Shown: positions 52,011-62,595 of the stretch, one piece after another | Numbering within the stretch: position 1 is the first letter of the stretch | Layout: each line of letters begins with the position of its first letter | DNA from: Rebecca billardiae RCC1528 | Lineage: Eukaryota > Haptophyta | DNA: 64,000 nucleotides | Direction of reading: 5' to 3' | Assembly: GCA_965240325.2 (NCBI GenBank) | Contig: OZ251232.1 | Coordinates: 744,001 to 808,000, forward strand | Notes under the pieces: generated by a model | What the model was told of the DNA's origin: nothing | The model's input: only the letters and a program-made list of their open reading frames with translations | Databases searched by the model: none | Program-made: the position numbers and the translations under genes

Positions 52011-55000
52011 TCAGAAGTTCTTATGCATCATGTGCTGCAGCATGGCGTCATTCTTGGCGCGGTCGGCAAAGCGGTCGGCCTTTTTGTTCGGCACGCCCGC
52101 CTTGCCGCGCCCCGCGCCCGCTCGGCTCGGGAGCTGGGCCACGCGCGGGGCCCCGGCCCCGCCGCCCTTCCGCGCGCCGGCGGGTGCGCCGCCCGCTCTG
52201 CTCTCGGGGGCGGAGTTGGCCGGCGGCGCGGCGTGCGCGTGCGCGGGCGAGAGCTGCGGCTGCAAGTGCCGGGCCGAGCTCGCGCGCTCGCCCTGCGGCT
52301 GTGAGCTCGCCTGCTCTCGGCGCGCGCGGCATGGCGCCAGGCGGGGCGTGCGCGCGCGGAACGCGTCAGCACGCCGGCCGTCGCCTCGCTCCGCGCGCGG
52401 CGCGGCGAGCGGTCGCGGTCGCGGTCGCGCGCACGTAAGGCATGCTGGGATCGATGCGCGGCAGCCCCAGTGGCGGTGAGGGCTGCGAGTGCGCCGCGCC
52501 CGCGCCGCTGCCGAGCGGCGCGCCTCCGTTGACCGCCAGGCTGGGCACCCCTGGCGCGTGCTGCGGGTACGGCGCGCTCACGCCCACGCCCATGTAGGCG
52601 GAGCCGCCCGCGCCGCCGTAGGGCGCAGCTCCGCCGCCCATGTACACGGATGGCGGCGAAGGCGCGCCGCCCGGCGGCAGCCCGATCAGAGGCCCGTGCT
52701 GCCCGTGCGGCCCCTGCCCCTGCCACTGCCCCTGCCCCTGCCCCAGCGGCTGCCCCTGCGGCTGCTGCGCATAGAAGCCGCTCCCGCACCCGGGCGCCTG
52801 ACCCGCCTGACCCGCGTGCGGCGCGTATGGCGCGTGCGGCGCGGACGCCTCCCAGCCTCTCGTGTCGACGGGCGGCGGCGCGGGCGGCGGCGCACCACCG
52901 GCAGCAGAGCCCACCCACTGGCCACGGGCCACGAGCGCGCCCGCGCCGCCGCCTCCGCCCGCCGCCGCGGCCAGGCCCAAAAGGCTCTGGTCGCCTGGCC
53001 TGAGGGAGCCGAGCGCGTGCGCCAGCGAGGCCTCCGCCTGGCTCAGGTGCGTCTGCGAGGGGGCGTGCGCGCGGCGCGGAGCAGGGGCGGGGGCGGCGGC
53101 GGCGCGCGCGCGCGCGTTGGCGCCGGTCCGGAGGCACGGTGCGAGGCGAGGGGCACGCGCACGCGCGGCGCGGCGGCGGCGGGCGGAGCGGCGCGCAGGG
53201 CGGCAGGGCGAGCGCGCGCCACGGGCCGGCCTGCGTGCGTCCGGCCTCGGGCCGCCCCGGACGTGCGCCGCGGGCGTACGCGGCCGCCCCGGGCGCGCGC
53301 GCCGCACCTTGAGCTCGAAGCACACGCGCACCCAGTCCGCCACCTCGGCGTGCATGGCGGAGGCGCGCACGAGCGCCCCCAGCAGCCCGTCCACCTCAGC
53401 GCGCAGCGCGCCCGCCTGCCGCGCGACCTCGGCCTGCGCGGCGGCGAAGGCCGCGGCCTGGCGGTCGAGCGAGGTGCGCCACTGCGCGACCGCGTCCTCG
53501 CGCGCGCGCCGCTCGCTCGCCAGCTCGGCGTGCGCCGCTCGCAACCGCTCCGACTCCTCGACGCCCGCCAGCTGCCGCGCGCGCTCGGCCTCGCTCGCGC
53601 CGCGCGCCTCCGCCTTGGCGAGTGCGGCGCTCGCGCCCTCCAGCCTGACCTCCGCCTCGCGCGCGGCGAGGCGCAGCCGCACGTGCTCCTCCTCCAGCGC
53701 GCCGATGCGCTGCTCCGCCGCGGACGCCGCGCCCGACGCCTCGGCGCGCGCCGCCTGCAGCTGCCCCTCGAGCTCGCGCGCGCGCTCGGCCAGCGCGCGG
53801 CCGTGCTCGTGAGCGCCGCTCAGCTCGGCCCGGAGCGCCGCGGCCTCGGCCGAGCCGCGGTCGGCCGCCGAGCGCGCCTCGGCCTCCAGGCCGGCGGCGC
53901 GCTGCGCGGCGCGCTCCCACCCGGCCTCGGCGCGCTGGCGGTACTGCACCTCCTGCGCGACGCGCGCCTCCGCCTCCTCGCGCGCGCGCACCGCCGCCCC
54001 GAGCGAGCCCTGCTGCGCCGCGCGCGCCTCCTCCGCCGCCACCACCTTCGCCTCCAAGTCGCCCAGCGTGCGCTCGATCGCCGCGCGCTGCTGGTCGGCC
54101 TGGCGGCCCGCGACGGACTTGAGCGAGAGCAGCTCGGCCTCGAGGGCCTCGCGCCGGCTGCGCTCGACGAGCAGCAGCTGGCCCAGCTCGGACGGCTCGG
54201 CCGAGCCCTCGGCACCGTCCGCGTTGGCTTGCGAGGGCGAGCGCGCGCCGCGCTCGGCGCGCGCCGCCGCAGGCTGGCCCGGCGCGGCCGCGCCGGCGGC
54301 GGCGCCGGCCGCGGGCGCCGCGGCGTCGGCGAGGCGCACGGCGGCGAGCGCGCTGAGCTTCTCCTGCGTGCCTCGCAGCTGCGCCTCCGCCTCGTCCAGC
54401 GCCGTGCGCAGCATCGCGATGTGCTCGGACTGCTCTCGGATCGTGTCCGCCTGCTGGCCGCCCAGCTGCTGCGCGTGGCTCAGCTCCGTGCCGAGCTCGG
54501 CGGCGCGCACGCGGAGGTCGTCGGTGTCGAGGGCGGCGACGCGGTTGGCCGAGCTCGCGGCCGCGCGCGCGCGCGCCACCGACGCGTCGCCGTCGATCAG
54601 CTTGCGCTGCGCCTCCATCAGCCGGCGCTCGGTCTGCGCCGCCTGCGCCGTCACGCGCTCCAGCTTCTCCTGCAGCTCGGCGGCGGTGGGCTCGCCCGTG
54701 CGCGCGGCGGCGGCGCGGCCCGCGGCCGTCGCGGCGTGGCGCGCGTGCGCGAGCTCGTACTCCGCGCGCGCGAGCGCCGAGGCCAGCGCGTGCGCGCGGC
54801 TCGCGTGGCCGCCCTCGGCGAGGCGCGCGATGAGACGCTCCGCGGCAGACGCCTCGCCGGCCGCCTTTGCGGGCCAGCGAGACATGGCCTCGCGGTCGGC
54901 GGTGGCGAGGAGATCGACAAAGGAGGGGTTCGGCGCGGGCGCGGGAGGCGCCCGAGCGCCCGGCGCCGCGCCGCCGCTGAGCCAGGTCAGCTCCTTCATG

Positions 55001-55020
55001 GGCTGGGCCTGCGCCACCAT
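52011..55020 (-). CDS. Coiled-coil protein with Gln/Gly/Pro-rich C-terminus, three exons
   Basis: Predicted exons are 55020-53308, 53052-52435 and 52259-52011 (859 residues). Intron 1 (255 bp) has donor AAG|GTGCGG and acceptor CTCGCAG|ACG; being a multiple of three it stays open if retained, but its translation is an Arg/Pro/Ala run. Intron 2 has donor TAC|GTGCGCG and acceptor TTGCAG at 52260, or CCGCAG six bases on; splicing it reaches a protein-like end, KKADRFADRAKNDAMLQHMM, before TGA at 52011. Exon 1 is almost entirely long coiled coil (QEKLERVTAQAAQTERRLME, LRTALDEAEAQLRGTQEKL, RSRREALEAELLSLKSV). Exon 2 is Gly/Gln/Pro-rich (QGQGQWQGQGPHGQHG), disordered. This layout suggests a scaffold or condensate-type protein. 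No family was recognised. Confidence 0.66.
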
Positions 55021-55186
55021 CGCCCTGGGCCGGGGCGGCGGTTACGCTCGCCTCCGATCCGCCCTACAAAATAAAGCAAAAACAACTTCGCTGCTGATGA
55101 GAAAACAAGACAAGGTCGTCATCAAAATGAGCCGCCAGAATATATAATAAAAGTCGCCCGACGACAAACCGCGCGCGCAATCTGCG
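55021..55186. promoter_or_regulatory. Divergent promoter between coiled-coil and lectin-like genes
   Basis: A 166-bp gap between two start codons pointing outward. Its centre is AT-rich (ACAAAATAAAGC, then AATATATAATAAAAG at about 55139), in contrast to the GC-rich genes either side, which fits a nucleosome-poor shared promoter. Confidence 0.4.
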
Positions 55187-56272
55187 ATGTCGGCCGCCAC
55201 GTGTCGCCGAGCAGGATGGCTGCTCATCGGCCTTGCGGCCCTGGCGCTGGGCAAGCCGACGGAGCAGCTGCCGTCGCGAGTGGTATTCCACTTGCAGGTG
55301 CGCGTGCGCGCGTGCGGCCCCGCCGCAGCCCCAGTCGGCGCCGCCCCTGACGTGCCGGCCGCCCCGCGCACGCGGCGCACGCACGGCGGATGCGATGCAG
55401 GACCCAACAGACGGGCTGTGTCTGAGCCCGCGCGGCTTCGCGGCATGCGACACGACGACGCTGTGGACGGTCGGCATGGTAAAGGGCCGGCAGTCTATCG
55501 TCTCGTTCCTCTACCCTAGCGAGGAGGCGTTCTGCCTCGAGCGCGTGCCGATCGGCAAGTATGATTCGCGCGTGCGCATCGCGTCGTGCAAGGCGAAGGG
55601 CTCGCTGGCGTGGAACATCAAGACGAAGCCGACGGGCGCGATGGTCATGGCGGACACGACCCAGTGCATCGCGCGCCAGAACAACTTCGCCGCGATGCAG
55701 CCGTGCGACTTTGGGTACACGGCTCTCTCGGTGGTGGACGCGGGTGTGCACGACCGCGGCTTCCTTCTCGCCACCAAGGATGGCACGTGCTTCGACGGCG
55801 TGCGCTTCCGGCTGTGCGACCCGAAGGACGCGCGACTGTACTGGGGCGCGGCCGTTCGCTTCGACAACCCGCGCGGAGATGTGCGCGCACGCGCGCGCGG
55901 CGCCTGCGAGCCATGCGCGCGTGCCTCGGCTGAGTGCGCTCTGCGCGGATTCGGCCGCGGGTGCGCTCGCTCGGTGGCTCGCGCGGCGCGCAGGGGTACT
56001 ATTCGCTGTTCAAATTCCACGCGATCCGCGGGGAGCCCGGCCAAAAGTGCCTGGTGAAGGACTCGAGCAAGCGCACCGCTCCGAGTGCGCTTGGCGAGTG
56101 CACGCACTCGGGCGCCAAGCACTGGGCACTCATCGACGGCAAACTGACGCACGCACAGACCAAGAGCTGCGTGAAGCGCGACGAGAAGACGGGCGCGGGC
56201 AAGCTGCAGCCGTGCCGCGATGGCGCCACGTGGATGCAGTGGACCCTCCCTGGCGACGCCATGCGGTACTGA
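55187..56272 (+). CDS. Secreted beta-trefoil (ricin-B-type) lectin-like protein, three exons
   Basis: Predicted exons are 55187-55297, 55401-55880 and 55994-56272 (289 residues), all joined in phase 0. Both donors read GTGCGCG; acceptors are GATGCAG and GCGCAG. Exon 1 is a signal peptide (GWLLIGLAALALG). The mature protein has repeated blocks of about 40-45 residues: a CL/CF-x start, a central hydrophobic-x-x-C, and a Trp about six residues later. Examples are FCLERVP...RIASCKAKGSLAWNI, KCLVKDS...LGECTHSGAKHWAL and SCVKRDE...LQPCRDGATWMQWT, which fits the QxW-like beta-trefoil repeat of carbohydrate-binding R-type domains. About six blocks fit two trefoils. No enzymatic domain is attached. 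It probably binds glycans outside the cell or in the secretory pathway; the ligand is unknown. Confidence 0.65.
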
Positions 56273-56520
56273 GGGATTGCGCGCGCCGTGTGCGAATGCC
56301 CTGCTGATGATGTTGAGTGCAGAGTGGGTCCCTGCGGTGACGGGCGCCGTCGTCACATGTTACTTACGCCGCCCGTCAAACAAACATGGTCGCGGTGCCG
56401 ATGGCTGCCATGATGAGCTCGGCGCGAGCTGTCTGCGGCCCGGGATATAAGGCGAGCGTGCGACGGGCTGTCCATTCAGCTCATTCGTCGCCACGACGAT
56501 GCCAATATAATCAATATATA
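56273..56520. other. 3' flank of the lectin-like gene
   Basis: No gene or clear signal. It ends in a TATATATA run adjoining element copy B. Confidence 0.3.
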
Positions 56521-57062
56521 TATGGCTCCGGCGGGACTCGGGTCCATTACTCCACCGCGCCCCCCCACTGCTCCGTTACGTCTTGCCTCTTGCCGGGCTG
56601 AGTCTTGGCCTGAGCCGAAGTCAACCAAGCGGACCATCACCATGTCCATGTCACAGCAGAGTCCCTTCCGACCCCCGATAGATTGATGACTTCAACGAGA
56701 AATGTAGCGAGTTGCATCCGACCACCTCCCAATAGGTTCGTCAGACTCTATATTTTTACTATATGTAATTACCCGTCCCCCACTCAGATTTCAGCACAAC
56801 CCGGGAGCGTTCCGGACACCTGTATACATATGCGAAAATGGTACCCGGATTGGGTATTTAGTTATAGAAAATAGAGTCCAAACCTATTGGAGGTGTGGCT
56901 GATGATCCATCTGGCTGTAATGTTGTCCAAGGGACCGCCTGGGGTGGTCTAGGAGCGCTATCGCGTAGATCATCAGAGGCGGCGATCCCGCCGATTGCAG
57001 TGTCAAGATGTAACCGGCTCCAGTGACCGGACTGGGGGGGTGGACCGAAGCCGGAGCCATAC
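56521..57062 (+). mobile_element. ~540-bp inverted-repeat element, copy B
   Basis: The outer ends mirror each other: ATGGCTCCGGC at the left, and GGTGGACCGAAGCCGGAGCC then AT at the right. The core (56742-56879) starts CAGACTCTATATTTTT and ends GAAAATAGAGTC. TA-rich tracts flank both sides, possibly preferred insertion sites. It is inverted relative to copy A, with the lectin and both coiled-coil genes between. Non-coding. Confidence 0.72.
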
Positions 57063-57608
57063 ATATATATATATGAATAATATGCTGATGCTGATCAGAT
57101 GCGGGTCACGCGAGCACGCAACGGATAGATACGACGCGCGGATATACCGTACGTACCGCGCCGCGTATCACTATATATCTGATAGTTGAGACTGCTGTCT
57201 ATCTGACTCTGAGTAGACAGTATAGCAGCATGCAGTTCACTACTCACTAGCAGCGCAGCGCCTGTGAGGTGAGTAGTCAGCACGACACGTAGTACCGCCG
57301 TTGCCCCCGTATAACTAGTTTGAATCTGTACGTCCGTACTACGCCAGTAGTACGGTCGTACTACTACGCCAGTAGTAGTACGAGTACGATCGACTGCTAC
57401 TCTATCCGCATCATATCAGTACTGCTATGTACCACTACCAGCGCCAGGTAGGCACTGATGATTATTACGCGTTATTACCGAGCAGCGGCTGTACAATCGT
57501 GACTACTGACAGCTAACTACTCCCGTAGGCGATTTAGCTAGTCACGGCTTAGATGGGCGCTGACCAGGGCGGACTGAAGATGGTTCAGCGCGTGCTGAGG
57601 CGGGCTGC
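57063..57608. other. Spacer with two perfect hairpins
   Basis: No gene. Two adjacent perfect hairpins share a GCCA loop: 57336-57353 (arms GTACTAC/GTAGTAC) and 57358-57381 (ten-base arms, GTACTACTAC and its complement). They lie about 230 bp past the stop codon of the heat-shock gene, so a role in 3'-end formation is possible but unproven. Confidence 0.55.
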
Positions 57609-58388
57609 TCACAGGTCATCGGGGACGTCATGCACGGTCATCTCTTCCTCCAGTGCATCGGCCGTAGTGGCCGATGACGAGGTGGCTGGCGCGGATGACT
57701 CTGAGGACGGCTCCTCCGAGGTCGCTGGGGCGTCAAGCTTGGCGTCAAGGCGCTGCACGTCGATGCGTGCGCGCACATGCTTGCGCTCAGGCTCAAGTGC
57801 CTCGTCTGGCACGTCGACGATGAGCTTTTCCCCCTCGACGAAGGCGCTGATCTTGTCCGCATCTACAACGTTGCGCGGCAGCTTGACGGTGCGCGACATG
57901 CGGCGGTGGCCATCCGCAGACGTCATCGTGAAAGTGAGCAGGGCATGGTCGACAGCCACGTTGAGGTTGTCAGCCGCGACACCTGTGACTGCGAGACGCG
58001 TGCTCTCCGTGCCTTCAGGTCGCTCAATGCTCATCTGGGGCATCTTGGCCTCCGCGTCAGCGAAGACGCGGCTGAGCTCGCTGAGCGATGCGTCGAGCTC
58101 CTGCGCGAGCTCGTCGAAGCCGCGGGCAAAGTTGGTGAAGAACGGGTCGCGCAGCATGGGGCTGAACGGGTCTCGAAGCGCCGCCAACTCGTTGCTGAGC
58201 GAACGCCGCGCCGGCATCAGGCCGCCCATCTCGGCGCGCGGCATGAGCACTCCGGCCATCGGATCGAACACGCGCGCGCGCGGGTAGAAGTAGAAGGACG
58301 AGGCGGACGGGACGATCGCGAGGAAGAATGCAACCGAGAGGATCATCTTCGTCTTGTTCAAGGAGAGGCTAGTCTTGCAGGGCGCCAT
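57609..58388 (-). CDS. Small heat-shock protein (alpha-crystallin domain), probably plastid- or ER-targeted
   Basis: A 259-residue protein. The leader (MILSVAFFLAIVPSASSFYF after a 14-residue basic extension) is a signal peptide ending SASS-F, reminiscent of the ASAF motif at bipartite plastid presequences of red-lineage algae; the following segment has Arg but few acidic residues, as in a transit peptide. The alpha-crystallin domain spans about residues 115-205: TRLAVTGVAADNLNVAVD, LLTFTMTSADGHRRMSRTV, KLPRNVVDADKISAFVEGEK and LIVDVPDEAL, matching the family's LP-x-x-V-D-x-x-K-I-x-A turn. The canonical I-x-I/V tail is not obvious; instead there is a Ser/Glu/Ala-rich acidic tail ending TVHDVPDDL. 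It would act as an ATP-independent holdase. The ATG at 58346 is an alternative start that keeps the signal peptide. Confidence 0.75.
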   Translation of the reverse strand: MAPCKTSLSLNKTKMILSVAFFLAIVPSASSFYFYPRARVFDPMAGVLMPRAEMGGLMPARRSLSNELAALRDPFSPMLRDPFFTNFARGFDELAQELDASLSELSRVFADAEAKMPQMSIERPEGTESTRLAVTGVAADNLNVAVDHALLTFTMTSADGHRRMSRTVKLPRNVVDADKISAFVEGEKLIVDVPDEALEPERKHVRARIDVQRLDAKLDAPATSEEPSSESSAPATSSSATTADALEEEMTVHDVPDDL

Positions 58389-58725
58389 CTTGGTCGTCTC
58401 GGTGGTTGCTGCGGCTGGCGAGGGTTGCGGGGGACGCAGGGGTCGATGGACGGTGTTTGCGTGTGACGTGGAGCTTTTCTGCGCGCCTTTGCGGCGGACG
58501 TGAGTCGTCGCGGGACAAACGGTCCAGACTGCTGTCTAGAGCGTCGCTACACGCAAGGCTACACGTGTACGTAACTTTACGGTTTGGTCGGAACTTCGCT
58601 GTCGCCACGGGGGGGGGCAGGGCGGCGAGGCAGCGCCCGCCCGGCAGCACATCGCCCCCCCCGTGGACGCTGACTCAAGCCGCACCCACCCCAGCGCGGC
58701 GATCCCACGCCAGGGAGGGCGGGCG

Positions 58726-59187
58726 GGAGGCGGAGGAGCGCCGCTGGCTGTCCGTGAGTGTGCCGGCGCCGCCGCGGCCTGCCGCCCGGGGGCCCCGGGC
58801 CCGGGCGGGGCCGCTGTGCTCAGGCGTCGGCCGGGGCAGGGTGCGCCGGGGGGCAGTCGCGGCGGAAGCGGTCGGCTGCACGACGTGGGCTGCCCTGACC
58901 GGCCCCGAAGGTGCGCCTGTCACGCCGAGGGTCGGCCCTCCTGCAGGTACGCTCACTTTCCGCTTGGTACCCGCGCCGCAAAGGCGAGCTGCTTCCGACT
59001 CACATCTCGTCACCGTGCGGTCACTCCGGCGATGCCGCTGCGAGCGCCGAGCCCGCGTCCGGCCAGGTATACGCCCACCTAGCGGGGAGGGGCACGGGCG
59101 GCGGCGGAGCAGCGACGCGGCAGTCATAACGCGATAACCGCCGCGGACTGCCAAACCCACCACTCCCGTCGCGTCGGCCATCGCCCC
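58726..59187. repeat. 462-bp direct repeat, copy 1
   Basis: Starts GGAGGCGGAGGAGCGCCGCT and ends GGCCATCGCCCC. Matches 62596-63057 with a constant 3,870-bp offset; no difference was noticed in the segments compared. No coding content was recognised. Confidence 0.9.
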
Positions 59188-60862
59188 ATAACCGCGCGCG
59201 CGTCGCGCTCCTTCTGGCGATCCGGTGTTTACGATAGGCGGATGCAGGGGTTGCCTGGGGCCGCCAGTCGCCACGGGGGGGGGCAGGGCGGCGAGGCAGC
59301 GCCCGCCCAAAGAGGCGCAGCGCCAGGCGCCACGCCGGCGTGGCCGGCGTCGGCCGGCGCGGCCGAGGCCAGGCCCGGCCCCGACCCCCAGAGGCGCAGC
59401 GCCCTGCCCACCACCACGCCGCACGCCGCCGGTGTGAGGCCGCGGAGCGGCGGACTGGGTGCCCCCCCCCCCTCCCCCCCAGCGCTCAGCCCCTGCCAGA
59501 GGTCGCCGAGAGCCCGCAGCGACCGGCGGACCACAGGACCACTGGCGTAACCCGCCCGTCGTCGCGCGCCGGCACAGGCCAGGCGAAGCGCTGCAGGTGA
59601 CCCGCAGGCCACGCCGTCCACTTGCCCGACGAAACCGCCCAGCAGCACGCGCGCACCGCCGCCGCCGCCGCCGGCCGGCGAGAGCGCATGCGCCCGAGCC
59701 GTCGCGGAACACACCCGAGCCGACATGAGGCGCAGGTATCGACGTCGGCTTGCCGACAACGTCGTCAACCACGCGCCTGCAGACCGCACGAGCGCCCGTG
59801 AAAGCGCGCCGAAAAGGGGCGTGCGAGGTGACGCGCACGGTGCGCGAATGGTGATGGCCGTGCGGCGCACGAATGACGATCGGTGCGCGCGCACGATGAG
59901 CGGTGCACGCGCGGGCGGATCGGAGCGCGCGCATGATAAACGGCGCATGATACTCGGCGCGCGCGCATGACGGCGCGCGCGCATGATGATCGGCGCTGGT
60001 CGGTGCGCGCGCATGATGATCGTCACGCGATGATCGGCGCGCGCGCATGACCATGCGCGCGCGTGACGAATTCGCCGCAACGGCTCGCGCGAGAGGCACA
60101 AGGCGATTGACGATGAACGCGACCACGTTCGAGCGCTCGAGCGAAGCAGGAGGTGATGAGTGAGGAAGATGGCACAGGAATGGGAGAGGAACGCGTGGCG
60201 CGTGGCGGGAAGGGCCAGGCACGCTCGGCGTGAGGAAAGGAACGCGCGTAGAAACGGAACGGAACGGAAAGCAGCGGTTCGAGCGATAGACAGGAGGTGA
60301 TTGACGACGATGAGCGCGTGCGCGCTCGAGCGACGCAGAAGGTGACGAGCGAGGAAGACCAAGGCCAGGTGAAAGCGCCGCAGGTGGCCAGCGGGCCACG
60401 TCGCTTTTCGCGCCCGAAAACGCCCAGCAGCGCGCGCGCCCCGCTGCAGTGGCAGCCGACCGGCGAGAGCTGCATCCGCCAGAGCCGCCACGCGGCGCAG
60501 GTATCAACGCCGGCCCGCCGACAACGTCGTCCCCGACACCCCGGCCACAGACACCACGTACACCCATGTAAGCGCGCCGAAAGGTGCGCGCGAGGATGGC
60601 GCACTCGGCACCCGAATGATGATGATGGTTGCGCGGAGCACGAATGATGATCGGCGCGCGCGGGTATCAACGCCAGCCCGCCGACGACGTCGTCCCCCAC
60701 GCCCCGGCCACAGACACCACGTACGCCCATGTAAGCGCGCCGAAAGGTGTGTGCGATGATGGCACGCTCGGCACCCGGATGATGATGCGATGGTTACGCT
60801 GAGCACGAAGTGATGATCGGCGCGCGCACATGATGATGATCGGCGCGCGCGCATGAGAAGAC

Positions 60863-61442
60863 AGGTGCGAGTGACGCGCGGAGAAGATGCGCGCGGAGAC
60901 GATAGGCGCGGAGGACATAGGCGCAAGTAACGCGCGGAGGAGATAGGCGCAAGTAACGCGCGGAGAAGATAGGCGCAAGTAACGCGCGGAGAAGATATAG
61001 TAGGCGCAAGTAACGCGCGGAGACAGGCGCAAGTAACGCGCGGAGAAGATAGGCGCAAGTAAACGCGCGGAGAAGATATAGTAGGCGCAAGTAACGCGCG
61101 GAGACAGGCGCAAGTAACGCGCGGAGAAGATAGGCGCAAGTAACGCGCGGAGAAGATATAGTAGGCGCAAGTAACGCGCGGAGACAGGCGCAAGTAACGC
61201 GCGGAGAAGTAGATAGTATAGGCGCAAGTAACGCGCGGAGGAGGTATAGGCGCAAGTGACGCGCGGAGACAGGCGCAAGTAACGCGTGGGGAAGTAGATA
61301 TAGTAGGCGCAAGTAACGCGCGGAGAAGTAGATAGGCGCAAGTGACGCGCGGAGACAGGCGCAAGTAACGCGCGGAGAAGTAGATAGTAGGCGCAAGTAA
61401 CGCGCGGAGATGAGATAGGCGCAAGTGACGCGCGGAGAAGAT
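60863..61442. repeat. GGCGCAAGTAACGCGCGGAG minisatellite, ~20 copies
   Basis: The constant block GGCGCAAGTAACGCGCGGAG is followed by one of a few tails (ACA, AAGATA, AAGATATAGTA, AAGTAGATAGTA). Tails recur in a threefold order in the first half, making a ~80-bp higher-order unit. Minus-strand frames across it read repeats of LRALLAP-like sequence and are not genes. Confidence 0.93.
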
Positions 61443-61487
61443 AGGGTGCGCACACGATGATCGGCGCATGATGATCGGCGCGCGCGC

Positions 61488-61572
61488 GAGGGATAGACAG
61501 ATAGACAGATAGACAGATAGACAGATAGACAGATAGACAGATAGATAGACAGATAGATAGACAGATAGACGC
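61488..61572. repeat. (GATAGACA)n microsatellite
   Basis: A run of GATAGACA with occasional GATA slips. On the minus strand it produces a Leu/Ser/Ile/Cys/Val-rich open frame with no meaning. Confidence 0.95.
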
Positions 61573-61960
61573 GCGAGTGAGCGACGGCGAGCTGTAGAGA
61601 AGGGTGAGTCGTGCGGCGGCGAGTGGCGGCGGCGTGCTTGCAGCGCGGCAGCGGCGTGCGGCGAGCGCGAACACGCGGAGCGCGCGCGGCTCCGCTGTTG
61701 CGCCCCGAGGGGCCCGCGCCGAAGAAGCGCGCTCGCTCGAGCGGGGGGCAGATCGAAGGTGATGAAGCGCGCGGTTCCGCTCAAGCGAAGTAGAAGGTGA
61801 TGAGCGACGAGTGTGCCCGACGGACGACAGCGCAACGACACCTCACGCGCCGCCCCGCCGGCCGCCCAACAGATGGCCGAGAACGGGACGCCGAAGTAGC
61901 ATGTGTGCGCTCACTGCCCGCGCCGCCGACATGCGCTCCAGCTCGGACGAAGGGCAGAAG

Positions 61961-62054
61961 GTGTTGTTGAGCGCGCCCCCGCGAGCGCGCAGCAGCTGGT
62001 GAGGAGCGTGTTGTTGAGTACGCCCCCGCGAGCGCGCAGCAGCTGGTGAGGAGC
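61961..62054. repeat. 47-bp tandem duplication
   Basis: Units 61961-62007 and 62008-62054 start GTGTTGTTGAG and end GGTGAGGAGC, with only a GCG/TACG-type difference at one site. Confidence 0.88.
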
Positions 62055-62595
62055 GTGGAGCGTGCCCGACACACGCCCGCTGGCGCCGCCCCGCCGTGCG
62101 CCCAGCCGCCGGACGCTGCCGATGGACGCAGAAGCAGCATGGATGCGCACGAGTCTCGTCCAGCGCCAAAATGCGCTCGCGCGCGAGCGAGGCAGACAGC
62201 GCCGAGCGCGCCCACGCTCGAGCGAAGCAGGTGGAGATGAGCGAGGAGCGCGCACGACGGACGGCAGCGCACCGGCACCTCACTTACCACCCCGATGTGC
62301 GTCCCCGATGTGCGCCCGGCCACCGGACGCCTCAGAAGGACACCCAGCACAAGCGTGGTCGCGCACGAGCGGATGAGAGAAGCAGAAGGCGCTGAGCGTT
62401 CCCCTCGAGTAAAGCAGTGGGCCATGAGGAGGAGGGAGCACGACGGACGGCAGTGCCCAGCACCTCGCGCTCCGCCTCGCAGTGCGCACGACCGTCGGAT
62501 GCCGCCGCAGAAGGACGCCGAAGCAGCATCGTGAGAGTTCGAGCGTGATGCACGCGCACCACGCCAGGGGGGGACAACGAGGAACGGGGAGCGAA

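Noticed and set aside
58675-60567. 630-residue minus-strand frame in the repeat mosaic
   Set aside because: Runs through direct repeats and GC-rich sequence with Arg/Ala/Pro composition. The repeated segments read in different frames in their other copies.
60504-61841. 445-residue minus-strand frame with LRALLAP repeats
   Set aside because: Produced by the 27-bp minisatellite and the GATAGACA microsatellite.
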